In this document: piece after piece, positions 1 through 6,098 of the stretch | Layout of the letters: every line of letters starts with the position of its first letter | Position numbering within the stretch: the stretch's first letter is position 1 | Assembly (NCBI GenBank): GCA_030619425.1 | Contig: JAUXBJ010000101.1 | Coordinates: 1 to 6,772, forward strand | Direction of reading: 5' to 3' | Length of the DNA stretch: 6,772 bases | Origin: a bacterium | Lineage (GTDB): Bacteria; Zixibacteria; MSB-5A5; GN15; FEB-12 | Made by a program: the position numbers and the translations under genes | Notes under the pieces: model-generated | Told to the model about the DNA's origin: nothing | Database searches by the model: none | The model's input: only the letters and a program-made list of their open reading frames with translations

Positions 1-532
1 CAAGAAACACGAAGGCCAGATACTGACGGCAGAGCATGGCGGCGGCCAGCATCAGAGCGAACCAGATCGGTTTACCGCGATTCATGGCCAGGCACGCGGC
101 CACCATGAACAGGATAGCCGACATGTCCGTAAAAACGAACAGTGAAAAACCGATCATGTAAGGATGCACGATTACAAAAGCCGTGCCCAGGATAGCCGAC
201 CGTCGCGAGTCGAGCAACTTTGATAACAAGATGAATAGCAGCAAGTAGGTTATTACTGCCAGCAACAACGAAAATAAACGCAACCGTTCGATCTCGAACC
301 CGACCAGCCGTCCCCACAAGCCATACATAATGAACGGCAGCGGTGTCGACATCTCGTCGTACTGTTCGAGTGTTGTCAGACTGATTTCATCGCCGAACAA
401 TCGCACGGTCTCAACGAAGTGCCACTCATCACCCCAGGTCGGCCGATCCAGCCCGACGCTGACGGCCAAAACCGCCTGGAATACAATAACACCGACGGTG
501 AAGAGCATCAGCAATCGATTGTTACGAAGCAC
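1..532 (-). CDS. GT-C-type polytopic membrane glycosyltransferase, N-terminal part (runs off left edge)
   Basis: Reading on the minus strand is open from 532 to the window edge, giving the first 177 residues with no stop. I chose the GTG at 530-532 because GGAAGG lies 6 bases upstream (539-544) and because it starts a typical inner-membrane anchor (MLRNNRLL followed by a hydrophobic stretch to about residue 27). An in-frame ATG lies 8 codons later (506-508). After the first membrane helix comes a polar loop with GDEWHF (34-39) and YDEMSTPLPF (58-67), then hydrophobic segments at about 87-107, 113-133, 136-150 and 156-168. An acidic DE pair in the first extracytoplasmic loop followed by several helices is the pattern of GT-C enzymes that use polyprenyl-phosphate sugars; the loop and the later HPYMIGFSLFVFTD faintly recall the ALG10/PMT families. 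Donor and acceptor cannot be told. It lies 58 bases after the aminotransferase gene in the same direction, probably in one transcript. Confidence 0.72.
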   Translation of the reverse strand, partial: MLRNNRLLMLFTVGVIVFQAVLAVSVGLDRPTWGDEWHFVETVRLFGDEISLTTLEQYDEMSTPLPFIMYGLWGRLVGFEIERLRLFSLLLAVITYLLLFILLSKLLDSRRSAILGTAFVIVHPYMIGFSLFVFTDMSAILFMVAACLAMNRGKPIWFALMLAAAMLCRQYLAFVFL

Positions 533-590
533 TGGTTACCTTCCGCCTGTCATTAAGTCGGCCTTCGTGGGAAAGGTGGGACTATCTAGG

Positions 591-1823
591 TTACTTATGC
601 AATCGTTGCAGGGCATCCACCACCCGCTTCTGCGTTTGTTCTGACATACCGGCATACAGCGGCAAGGTAATCGACAAACGGCCGGCAATGTACGAATTCG
701 GATAGTCGTGAGGAGCGATCCCGTACTTATTGCGGTAGTATCCGAGCGTGTGTACGGCGTGCGTCCCTTGACGCACCGCGATGCCCTCGGCTTCAAGTCG
801 GGCCATCATTCGATTCCGGTCACGGTTCAGACGAGCGATAAGTTCCCAATCCGGAGGCTCCGTGGTGCCAAAGTCGAATTGATCGGCGCCGAACAAACAG
901 ACGTACGATTGGTAGGCGCGGATCATTCCCTCAGGCGTATTCGGCAACCGCAGGAAAGATGCATCCTTGAGTAGTTGATTATAGCGAACGGCAGCCTCTC
1001 TTCGCTGGTCAAGGACAGTTCGCACCTTACCCATCTGCACAACACCCAAGGCGCCCTGAATATCGGTCATCCGGTAATTGTAGCCGAGCATATCGTAGTT
1101 GGGCAGCAGGGAACCACCTTCGTTGAGGTGTCGCTCAAGATCGATCTGTGATGCGCCATGGTTACGCATCTTGCGGATCTTGTCGGCCAGTTGTGCGTTG
1201 TCGGTGATGACCATACCGCCCTCGCCAGTGGTGACGGCCTTGCGCGGATGAAAACTGAAACAGCCGGCCAGGGCTTCGGTGCCGGCATGGTGGCCGTCAC
1301 GAAAGGCACTCAAGCCACACGCTGCGTCTTCGATAACGGTCAGATTATGTTTGCCGGCCATCGTGTTGATCGCATTCATGTCCGCGCACAGCCCGAACAA
1401 TGATACCGGCACGACACAGCGAGTCGACCGACGCCGGGCAAGAGCCTGCTCCAACAGCGATGGATCCATGGTGAAGGTATCCAGGTCGATGTCGACAAAG
1501 ACCGGTCGCGCCCCCGTGTACTCGACAGCGTTGGCCGTGGCGATGAACGTGAATGACGGCAGCAGAACCTCATCGCCGGAACCTATCCCGGCGGCACAAA
1601 GTGCCAGTTGTAAAGCCGTGGTGCCCGACGTAGTGGCTACCGCGAATCGACTGCCGGTGAACTCGGCCATCATCTGTTCAAACCGGGCCACTTGCGGCCC
1701 CTGCACGACCCAGCCGGACCGCAGGACTTCCTGAATCGCATCAACCTCGGCCTGGTCGAAAACAGGTTTGGTTATGGGAATATCAGGATAGGATGTGGTT
1801 TTTGATTCAGTGTGCGATTTCAT
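591..1823 (-). CDS. DegT/DnrJ/EryC1/StrS family PLP-dependent aminotransferase (sugar-nucleotide aminotransferase)
   Basis: The complete 410-residue product is the usual size for this fold-type I family, which transaminates nucleotide-linked keto sugars in the cytoplasm with glutamate as the usual donor. Family landmarks are all present: the N-terminal block DIPITKPVFDQAEVDAI (14-30) with SGWVVQGPQV (36-45), the phosphate-binding TSGTTAL (65-71), LPSFTFIATANAV (88-100), the cofactor-contacting IEDAACG (164-170, Asp166), and the Schiff-base lysine Lys195 in FSFHPRKAVTTGEGG. YNYRMTDIQGALG (248-260) and the C-terminal LPLYAGMSEQ (387-396) complete it. The ATG at 1823 is the first possible start, since an in-frame TAG lies four codons upstream; AGG sits 8 bases before it. 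No residue looks damaged. The exact sugar (for example 4-amino or 3-amino deoxyhexose) cannot be assigned. Together with the GT-C gene downstream and the epimerase remnant across the gap, it points to a surface-polysaccharide or glycan cluster. Confidence 0.95.
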   Translation of the reverse strand: MKSHTESKTTSYPDIPITKPVFDQAEVDAIQEVLRSGWVVQGPQVARFEQMMAEFTGSRFAVATTSGTTALQLALCAAGIGSGDEVLLPSFTFIATANAVEYTGARPVFVDIDLDTFTMDPSLLEQALARRRSTRCVVPVSLFGLCADMNAINTMAGKHNLTVIEDAACGLSAFRDGHHAGTEALAGCFSFHPRKAVTTGEGGMVITDNAQLADKIRKMRNHGASQIDLERHLNEGGSLLPNYDMLGYNYRMTDIQGALGVVQMGKVRTVLDQRREAAVRYNQLLKDASFLRLPNTPEGMIRAYQSYVCLFGADQFDFGTTEPPDWELIARLNRDRNRMMARLEAEGIAVRQGTHAVHTLGYYRNKYGIAPHDYPNSYIAGRLSITLPLYAGMSEQTQKRVVDALQRLHK

Positions 1824-1842
1824 ACGGAACGCCTATTGTTGC

Positions 1843-1944
1843 TCACTCGAGATTTTCAGTGTCGGCCACTGCCTCGTGGAAGTACCGCATCCCAAGATCA
1901 GGCTCTACGGATGTGAATTCAACTAAAACCCGGCGTACTGGGCA
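1843..1944 (-). pseudogene. Possible C-terminal remnant of an unrecognised gene, cut off by a repeat element
   Basis: On the minus strand an open stretch of about 33 codons ends at a TGA (1843-1845), 19 bases before the aminotransferase start. Its translation, VRRVLVEFTSVEPDLG followed by MRYFHEAVADTENLE, has a balanced composition like a real protein end, and the stop-to-start spacing is what an operon neighbour would show. Its upstream side meets the repeat element that starts at 1945, so an operon gene may have been truncated there. I do not recognise the family. The alternative is a chance open frame in a 5' leader, which a stretch this short cannot exclude. Confidence 0.3.
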
Positions 1945-1970
1945 TGTTGAAAAAGTCCCGTTAAATAGTT

Positions 1971-2013
1971 GCGGCGGGTCTTGTCTCGCTGGAAGCGGGA
2001 TGTGACCTGCCGC
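1971..2013 (+). repeat. Composite hairpin, copy 1 (TTG/TGT internal loop)
   Basis: Outer stem GCGGCGGGTC (1971-1980) pairs with GACCTGCCGC (2004-2013), ten pairs including one G-T wobble. A TTG (1981-1983) opposite TGT (2001-2003) forms an internal loop. The inner stem TCTCGCT (1984-1990) pairs with AGCGGGA (1994-2000) with one wobble and a three-base loop. It shares the internal loop and its flanking GGTC/GACC with two hairpins near 5.9 and 6.0 kb while the stems differ. Confidence 0.75.
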
Positions 2014-2025
2014 CCTTCGAGCTTT

Positions 2026-2095
2026 GTCATACTGGCGAAAGCCAGTATCCAGTCTTCGAATACAAAACTGGATGCCGGATCAAGTCCGGCATGAC
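2026..2095. repeat. REP-like double hairpin
   Basis: Two perfect 8-bp stems stand side by side: ATACTGGC (2029-2036) with GCCAGTAT (2041-2048) around a GAAA loop, and ATGCCGGA (2072-2079) with TCCGGCAT (2085-2092) around TCAAG. The outer ends GTCAT (2026-2030) and ATGAC (2091-2095) and the inner ATCCAG (2047-2052) and CTGGAT (2068-2073) are also complementary, so one large cruciform is an alternative fold. The motif type (GTCAT-hairpin-ATCCAG ... CTGGAT-hairpin-ATGAC) is known as an extragenic repeat in many bacterial genomes. Confidence 0.7.
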
Positions 2096-2114
2096 GACGA
2101 TGAAGGATTCAACA

Positions 2115-2280
2115 CAACTGCGCACAAGGTATATCAACAAGCCCCGCTGTGTGGATGAAAACCTGTCGCATCGCATTCCTCAGTCAAGTTCGGACTGAAG
2201 TCCGAGCCGTTTTATGCCGATAACTTGTGTGTGTCGGTTATAGGATGTGCCGGCCGGAGTTTTCATAATGTGAAGAAACA
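2115..2280. other. Noncoding gap between repeat element A and the epimerase remnant
   Basis: I see no gene here. The only clear structure is the palindrome CGGACT-GA-AGTCCG (2191-2204), followed after a few bases by TTTT (2210-2213); it is too short and too far from the T-run for a convincing terminator. With 1824-1944 and element A this makes a gap of about 457 bases between divergent genes, where the promoter of the minus-strand aminotransferase group would be expected, but no -35/-10 pair stands out. Confidence 0.4.
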
Positions 2281-2656
2281 ATGGAGTTTTTCTTGCAACC
2301 TATCCCGTGCGAATCCAACCGATCTGATATCAATCTCCCAATCAAGGGCAAGCGTATTTTCATCACCGGTGGAGCCGGATTCATCGGCTCAGCCCTCGTT
2401 GCGCGATTGATCGAGGATAACGAAATCGTCGTGTATGACGACTTTCGGCGCAACTCAATGACCAATCGGTCTCTTGTGAATCATAAGAACCTGAAACTCA
2501 TCAAGGGAAGTATCCTGGAATATCCGCAGCTTCAACAAGCCATGCGCGGGGCCATAGTGCTATCGAACGCTGGCGCAGACACTATAACACGAAGCTACCA
2601 CACAGCTCGCTACGGTACCGACCGCCGGCACCGGAGGCAATTCAACCCATAACTAG
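2281..2656 (+). pseudogene. Truncated, frameshifted NAD-dependent sugar-nucleotide epimerase/dehydratase remnant
   Basis: The open frame from the ATG at 2281 gives 123 residues, against about 300-350 for a working extended-SDR sugar epimerase. Residues 22-98 match the family's NAD-binding half: GKRIFITGGAGFIGSALV with the glycine motif at 30-37, VVYDDFRRNSM (50-60) for the adenosine-binding acidic residue, and HKNLKLIKGSILEY (68-81). After residue 88 it decays. The usual HLAAIAG block is shortened to IVLSNAGADTITRS, and beyond Ser105 (codon at 2593-2595) family-like residues continue only in another frame (TTQLATVPTAGTGG, from 2597) to a TAG at 2654-2656. A two-base loss would restore the expected SPTT. 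The catalytic YxxxK and the whole substrate domain are missing. The intact relative would probably have interconverted UDP-sugars. The first 20 residues are not family-like, so the true start may have been nearer 2335. Confidence 0.82.
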
Positions 2657-2669
2657 CTTGCCAAGAATC

Positions 2670-2700
2670 ATGACGGGACTAACATAACAAGTGGTACAAT
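2670..2700 (+). promoter_or_regulatory. Weak candidate promoter for the large glycosyltransferase-methyltransferase gene
   Basis: TACAAT at 2695-2700 matches five of six -10 consensus bases; ATGACG at 2670-2675 matches four of six -35 bases with a long 19-base spacer. TTGCCA (2658-2663) with TAACAT 16 bases later is an alternative. The gene follows a dead gene fragment and so plausibly needs its own promoter, but neither match is strong. Confidence 0.22.
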
Positions 2701-2736
2701 AACCGGGGGCAGGTCAGCCTGTTCTCGAGTGTTCAT

Positions 2737-2742
2737 AGGAGA
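2737..2742 (+). promoter_or_regulatory. Ribosome binding site of the large fusion gene
   Basis: AGGAGA lies 9 bases before the ATG at 2752 and is the only good Shine-Dalgarno match nearby. It fixes the start used for the 867-residue protein, which begins directly with its first TPR. Confidence 0.7.
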
Positions 2743-2751
2743 CTGAACATT

Positions 2752-5355
2752 ATGCAATCGCTGGATATGATCCGACAAGGCGAAACCTTGTTCGCTGAAG
2801 GTAGGCTGGACGAGGCTGCGAAGCGTTTTCGTGCCGCCCTCAAGGGTGACCCCCGCAACGCCGATGCGCACAACAACCTGGCGGTGGTTGCCATGCGACA
2901 GAACAACGTGGAGGTCGCGGCCACCCATCTGGTCGATTGCCTCAGGATCGACCCGTACAATCGCGACGCCGTATTGAACTGTACCGAGGTCTTCAAGCTG
3001 CTCAAGCAACCACATCTGGCCCGGCCGGTATTGGAACACTTCCTTCAAAAGCACCCGAACGACCCCGAAGTATCGGCTGTTCGCGCTTCGCTTCCTGCTC
3101 CAGTCGTAGGCAAACCCAAACTCGCTGTCCTGTGTCCTGCCGGGATGGAAAGTTTCCTGGGCGATATCACCCGCTTTCTGAGGACGAATTACGACCTGCG
3201 ACCGTGTTTTGACGGAAACAGCGGCGCCATCAACCAGGCCGTCTCCTGGGCGGATGTTATCTGGGTGGAATGGGCCAGCGAACTGGCCGTAGCGTTGACC
3301 AACGGTCTCCCGCTAACGGCCGACAAACGGGTGATTTGCCGTTTACACAGCTACGAAGCATTCGCCGGCTACGCCGGTCAAATCAAGTGGGAGCGAATTG
3401 ACGACCTGATCTTTGTCGCCGACCATATCCGTAATCACATGCTGGGCCAGATGCCCGATCTGCCGGATCGCGTGCGGCGAATCCATGTTATACCGAATGG
3501 AGTCGATCTCAAGGGTTACCCCTTCAAAGAACGGCACCCCGGTAAAAATCTCGCCTTCCTGGGATACATCAACTACAAGAAAGGGCCGATGCTGCTGCTC
3601 CACGCCTTTGCCGAACTGGTGCGCCAGGACCCGGAATACCGGTTGTTCATCGGCGGCCGGTACCAGGATGATCGCTACCGGCTTTATTTCTCTCAGGTGG
3701 CGCGAGAGATGGGACTTCAGGACAATTTGCGCTTCGACGGCTGGATTAACGACGTGCCAGCCTGGCTGGAAGACAAGCATTACATTGTGTGCACCAGCGT
3801 CCTGGAATCACAGGGGATGGGCATCATGGAAGCTATGGCGTGCGGTCTCAAGCCGGTCGTGCACAACTTCGTCGGAGCGCGAGGCATTTACAGTAACGAA
3901 TACATCTGGAATACGATTCCTGAATTTGTTCAGATGGTGCGCTCGGAAGAATATGACTCGGCCGCATATCGATCATTTGTCGAAGAAAACTACTCCCTGG
4001 ACCTGCAACTCTCCCGCCTCAATGACGTCATGGCGGCTGGTTCCGATGATGTTCATGAACCGGAGTCGTGGTGCGGTGAGGGTTCATATGTCGAGAACAC
4101 CGAAGAAGTTCGCCAGTTTCTACAGAGTACGCTCGATAAGTACGACACCAAATCGATGATTGATGTCGGTTGCGGCGACATGAACTGGATGCGGCTGACT
4201 GACCTGTCAGGGGTAGACTACACCGGTTACGATCTTGACGAAAGATTCATCGAAAACAACCGCGTGCTGTTCCCGCACCTAACCTTCGAGCATGCAGACG
4301 TAGGAGGATACAAGTGGCCACAGGTCGATCTGATATTCTGCCGCGATCTGTTGATTCACCTGAAACATCAGGACATCTTGAAGCTGCTGGCCGCATTCAA
4401 AGAGAGTGGCTCCCGTTACCTGATCACCACGACCTATGATGACGAGACGGCCAACGTTGATTTCACTCCCCGGCAGAAGTCCTTCCGGTACACGCGGGAA
4501 CAGCGAGCCTCACGCAAATTGAATCTACAGCTTGATCCCTTCCTCCTGGGTGAACCGATCGAGTTTATTCGTGAGAATAACACCGAAGCCTGCCAGGGTC
4601 GCGTAGTCGGTATCTGGGATCTCCAGGCGTATGAACCGCCGGAACATCCGCTCATCGAGAATTACGCCGGTAAGATGTATGCCTGTTCGAGACAGTGCGA
4701 CGCATGTCTGGACGCCCAGTACGAGCGGAAGGAGGCGGAGTTTGCCAGGCAGTTCATCAAGCCGGGTGGGGTTGTGCTCGACATCGGCGCCCACGCCGGG
4801 CTTTACTCCGTGCTGGCTCACCGGCTGATGAACGGTCAAGGAGCCGTCCACGCCTTTGAAATGGAAGACTACTCCTGGAAGGTGCTTCAAAAAACGGCGG
4901 CCATGTATCCCTCAGTTCAGCTCCACCACCGAGCGGTCTGGAGCCTGGATACCGAGCTGGCCATTGTATTGTCGGCCGCTCCCGGACTGCACTATGTCCG
5001 GCCGTATGATGACCTCGATGATGACAGCCGGTCTCGAGTTCAGCATTCGGTCGAGGCAGTATCTCTCGACTCGTTCTTCCCCGACGACTTCACTGTCGAT
5101 TTCGTTAAACTCGATATCGAGGGGGCAGAATTGCATGCTCTATGGGGCATGGAACAGATTCTGCGGCGCAGCGGCCGAATCGGCATGGTCATTGAGTTCG
5201 TGCGGTCACATCTTGAACGACAAGGGCAGTCACCCAGACAAGTCGTCGTGTTTCTGGAATCGCTCGGCTTCCACTGCGTCAACCTGAAGCGCGATTTCCT
5301 GATTAGCGGCCTCTCCCCCGACATGACGGTCAAGGCGCATTACCTGAAAGGGTAA
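2752..5355 (+). CDS. Four-module fusion: TPR - GT4 glycosyltransferase - SAM methyltransferase - FkbM methyltransferase
   Basis: The 867-residue product has no signal peptide and no membrane helix, so it should act in the cytoplasm. Residues 3-104 are three tandem 34-residue TPRs (3-36, 37-70, 71-104), a likely protein-binding platform. Residues about 122-430 form a GT4-like retaining glycosyltransferase of GT-B fold, with IHVIPNGVDL (244-253), LGYINYKKGP (270-279), and the EX7E signature Glu352/Glu360 in LESQGMGIMEAMACG. Residues about 438-628 are a class I methyltransferase: motif I MIDVGCGDMNWM (469-480), acidic YDLD (493-496), FCRDLLIHL (529-537), and the family-typical tail NLQLDPF (591-597) to GIWDL. 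Residues about 650-860 are an FkbM-type methyltransferase: VVLDIGAHAGLYSVLA (674-689), HAFEME, and VDFVKLDIEGAELHAL (782-797). All three catalytic modules look complete. Likely job: transfer of a sugar and O-methylation of the glycan. Acceptor and order are unknown; the TPR could mean a protein acceptor. The stop lies 17 bases from the end of the convergent TPR gene. Confidence 0.93.
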   Translation: MQSLDMIRQGETLFAEGRLDEAAKRFRAALKGDPRNADAHNNLAVVAMRQNNVEVAATHLVDCLRIDPYNRDAVLNCTEVFKLLKQPHLARPVLEHFLQKHPNDPEVSAVRASLPAPVVGKPKLAVLCPAGMESFLGDITRFLRTNYDLRPCFDGNSGAINQAVSWADVIWVEWASELAVALTNGLPLTADKRVICRLHSYEAFAGYAGQIKWERIDDLIFVADHIRNHMLGQMPDLPDRVRRIHVIPNGVDLKGYPFKERHPGKNLAFLGYINYKKGPMLLLHAFAELVRQDPEYRLFIGGRYQDDRYRLYFSQVAREMGLQDNLRFDGWINDVPAWLEDKHYIVCTSVLESQGMGIMEAMACGLKPVVHNFVGARGIYSNEYIWNTIPEFVQMVRSEEYDSAAYRSFVEENYSLDLQLSRLNDVMAAGSDDVHEPESWCGEGSYVENTEEVRQFLQSTLDKYDTKSMIDVGCGDMNWMRLTDLSGVDYTGYDLDERFIENNRVLFPHLTFEHADVGGYKWPQVDLIFCRDLLIHLKHQDILKLLAAFKESGSRYLITTTYDDETANVDFTPRQKSFRYTREQRASRKLNLQLDPFLLGEPIEFIRENNTEACQGRVVGIWDLQAYEPPEHPLIENYAGKMYACSRQCDACLDAQYERKEAEFARQFIKPGGVVLDIGAHAGLYSVLAHRLMNGQGAVHAFEMEDYSWKVLQKTAAMYPSVQLHHRAVWSLDTELAIVLSAAPGLHYVRPYDDLDDDSRSRVQHSVEAVSLDSFFPDDFTVDFVKLDIEGAELHALWGMEQILRRSGRIGMVIEFVRSHLERQGQSPRQVVVFLESLGFHCVNLKRDFLISGLSPDMTVKAHYLKG

Positions 5356-5372
5356 CCTTACGAGATCGTCAC

Positions 5373-5687
5373 TCACCTGGTGCGGTCGGACGACTCAGCC
5401 ACCATCTCCAGCAGATTCGCAGCGCCGCCCAGATTGTCGGTTGCTTTAAGCAGTTGGCAGAAGTTGAGAACACCGTCGAGGTAGAAAGGGTCGATGCTCA
5501 GGCATTGAGAGAAGTACCGGGCCGCGTGATCAATCTGTTTCTCCTGGAAGGCGATCACGCCCAGATTATTGAGCGCATTCTTGTCCTGTGGGTCATCCTT
5601 GACGACGGCCAGGAAACGGTCTTTGGCTTCGGCAAAGTTGCCCTCGGCAAAGAATGCCTCACCTTCCGTGGTCAGCTTTGTAGTCAA
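5373..5687 (-). CDS. Small TPR protein, paralogue of the N-terminus of the large fusion protein
   Basis: The 104 residues are almost entirely three TPRs (about 2-102) and align without gaps to residues 9-99 of the 867-residue protein, with roughly 35 identities over 90 positions by eye (FAEG, ALNNLGVIA, CLSIDPF, VLN). There is no GT or methyltransferase part; the protein stops a few residues after the third TPR. I chose the TTG at 5685-5687: it is the first usable start after an in-frame TAA far upstream, it puts the first residues level with the paralogue's start, and GGAGG lies 10 bases before it (5698-5702). It could be a free-standing adaptor for the same partner as the big enzyme, or the 5' stub of a second TPR-glycosyltransferase gene whose remainder was lost. 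The reading frame itself is undamaged. It converges with the large gene with 17 bases between stops and no terminator there. Confidence 0.75.
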   Translation of the reverse strand: MTTKLTTEGEAFFAEGNFAEAKDRFLAVVKDDPQDKNALNNLGVIAFQEKQIDHAARYFSQCLSIDPFYLDGVLNFCQLLKATDNLGGAANLLEMVAESSDRTR

Positions 5688-5697
5688 ACTACAGCGA

Positions 5698-5702
5698 CCT
5701 CC
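5698..5702 (-). promoter_or_regulatory. Ribosome binding site supporting a TTG start
   Basis: GGAGG on the minus strand lies 10 bases before the TTG at 5685-5687. No ATG or GTG occurs in this frame between the upstream TAA and the TTG, so this site decides the start. Confidence 0.55.
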
Positions 5703-5800
5703 ATACTGCTCAGCGCTCCATGCTACCGATGGCGACCCACCGTGGACAGGCCTCTGCCGCCCGACTTTTGCGCTGGTCGCCCCGACTTTGTAATCACTTT

Positions 5801-5829
5801 ACCTTAGGGTTGTTCGGCGCCCGGTTCAA
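5801..5829 (-). promoter_or_regulatory. Weak candidate promoter for the small TPR gene
   Basis: On the minus strand TTGAAC (5824-5829) and TAAGGT (5801-5806) are separated by 17 bases. They match four and three of six consensus bases. The spacing is ideal but the -10 is poor, so this is only a suggestion. Apart from this, 5703-5878 shows no gene. Confidence 0.18.
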
Positions 5830-5905
5830 GTTTTAACATCCGACGCCTACCTTCACACGTTTTGTGGCTGGCAGACGTCCTGAGGCTGTCTCAAAAGTGC
5901 GTGTT

Positions 5906-5945
5906 CCGGCAGGTCTTGTCCGCCGCGGCGGATGTGACCTGCCGG
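5906..5945 (+). repeat. Composite hairpin, copy 2 (TTG/TGT internal loop)
   Basis: Outer stem CCGGCAGGTC (5906-5915) pairs perfectly with GACCTGCCGG (5936-5945). The internal loop is TTG (5916-5918) opposite TGT (5933-5935). The inner palindrome TCCGCC-GC-GGCGGA (5919-5932) closes it. Loop bases equal those of copy 1, while the inner stem is different. Confidence 0.8.
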
Positions 5946-5983
5946 TTGATAGTCCTGCTGTGCAACAATGGCTTATGAGTAAT

Positions 5984-6026
5984 CGTCGGGTCACACCCTC
6001 GACTTCGTCGAGTCCAAGACCCAACG
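5984..6026 (-). repeat. Composite hairpin, copy 3 (TTG/TGT internal loop), inverted
   Basis: Read on the minus strand, CGTTGGGTC (6026-6018) pairs with GACCCGACG (5992-5984) with one G-T wobble. TTG (6017-6015) lies opposite TGT (5995-5993). The inner stem is CTCGAC (6012-6007) with GTCGAG (6003-5998) around GAA. It has the same loop as copies 1 and 2 with unrelated stem sequence. Confidence 0.75.
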
Positions 6027-6098
6027 AAACGATCTTATGAGACAACCTCGGGAGGTTTACCGTCCACAGTACATCACCTGAGGTTGCTTTAGAGGAGT

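Larger units (their letters stand above)
1945..2114. repeat. MITE-like noncoding repeat element A
   Basis: This 170-base stretch is bounded by the inverted 7-mers TGTTGAA (1945-1951) and TTCAACA (2108-2114). It contains a composite hairpin (1971-2013) and a pair of REP-like hairpins (2026-2095). No coding frame of substance lies inside, and I see no target-site duplication at the ends. The left end (TGTTGAAAAAGT) is similar in layout to the left end of the second element (TGTCTCAAAAGT at 5887-5898), and both are followed by the same kind of composite hairpin. A small non-autonomous transposable element or a dispersed extragenic repeat are both possible; boundaries are approximate. Confidence 0.5.
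5879..6052. repeat. MITE-like noncoding repeat element B with 19-bp terminal inverted repeats
   Basis: The 174-base element is flanked by CCTGAGGCTGTCTCAAAAG (5879-5897) and the inverted CTTATGAGACAACCTCGGG (6034-6052), 16 of 19 positions complementary. Inside, two copies of the same composite hairpin face each other (5906-5945 and 5984-6026), each set 7-8 bases from its end, so the whole element is a near-symmetric imperfect palindrome. There is no transposase gene and I find no target-site duplication. It lies between the small TPR gene and the terminator of the dockerin gene. A non-autonomous mobile element is the best reading. Confidence 0.65.

Noticed and set aside
72..317. 81-codon minus-strand open frame inside the GT-C gene
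   Set aside because: It is in another frame of the membrane glycosyltransferase, which is open across the region with clear membrane helices.
2191..2213. Palindrome CGGACT-GA-AGTCCG plus TTTT as a terminator
   Set aside because: The stem is six pairs with a two-base loop, the T-run is short and displaced, and no intact gene ends just upstream.
3413..4159. 248-codon plus-strand open frame within the large fusion gene
   Set aside because: It overlaps the GT4 domain in another frame, has a biased low-information composition rich in Ser, Thr, Arg and Trp, and the GT4 frame has the recognisable motifs.
4684..4707. Radical SAM CX3CX2C signature in the large fusion protein
   Set aside because: The surrounding sequence is the end of one class I methyltransferase and the start of an FkbM domain; there is no TIM-barrel or GGE-type SAM motif.
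5833..6045. 70-codon minus-strand open frame across repeat element B
   Set aside because: It lies almost wholly within the palindromic repeat, its residues are just the translation of the hairpins and terminal repeat, and no family is recognisable.
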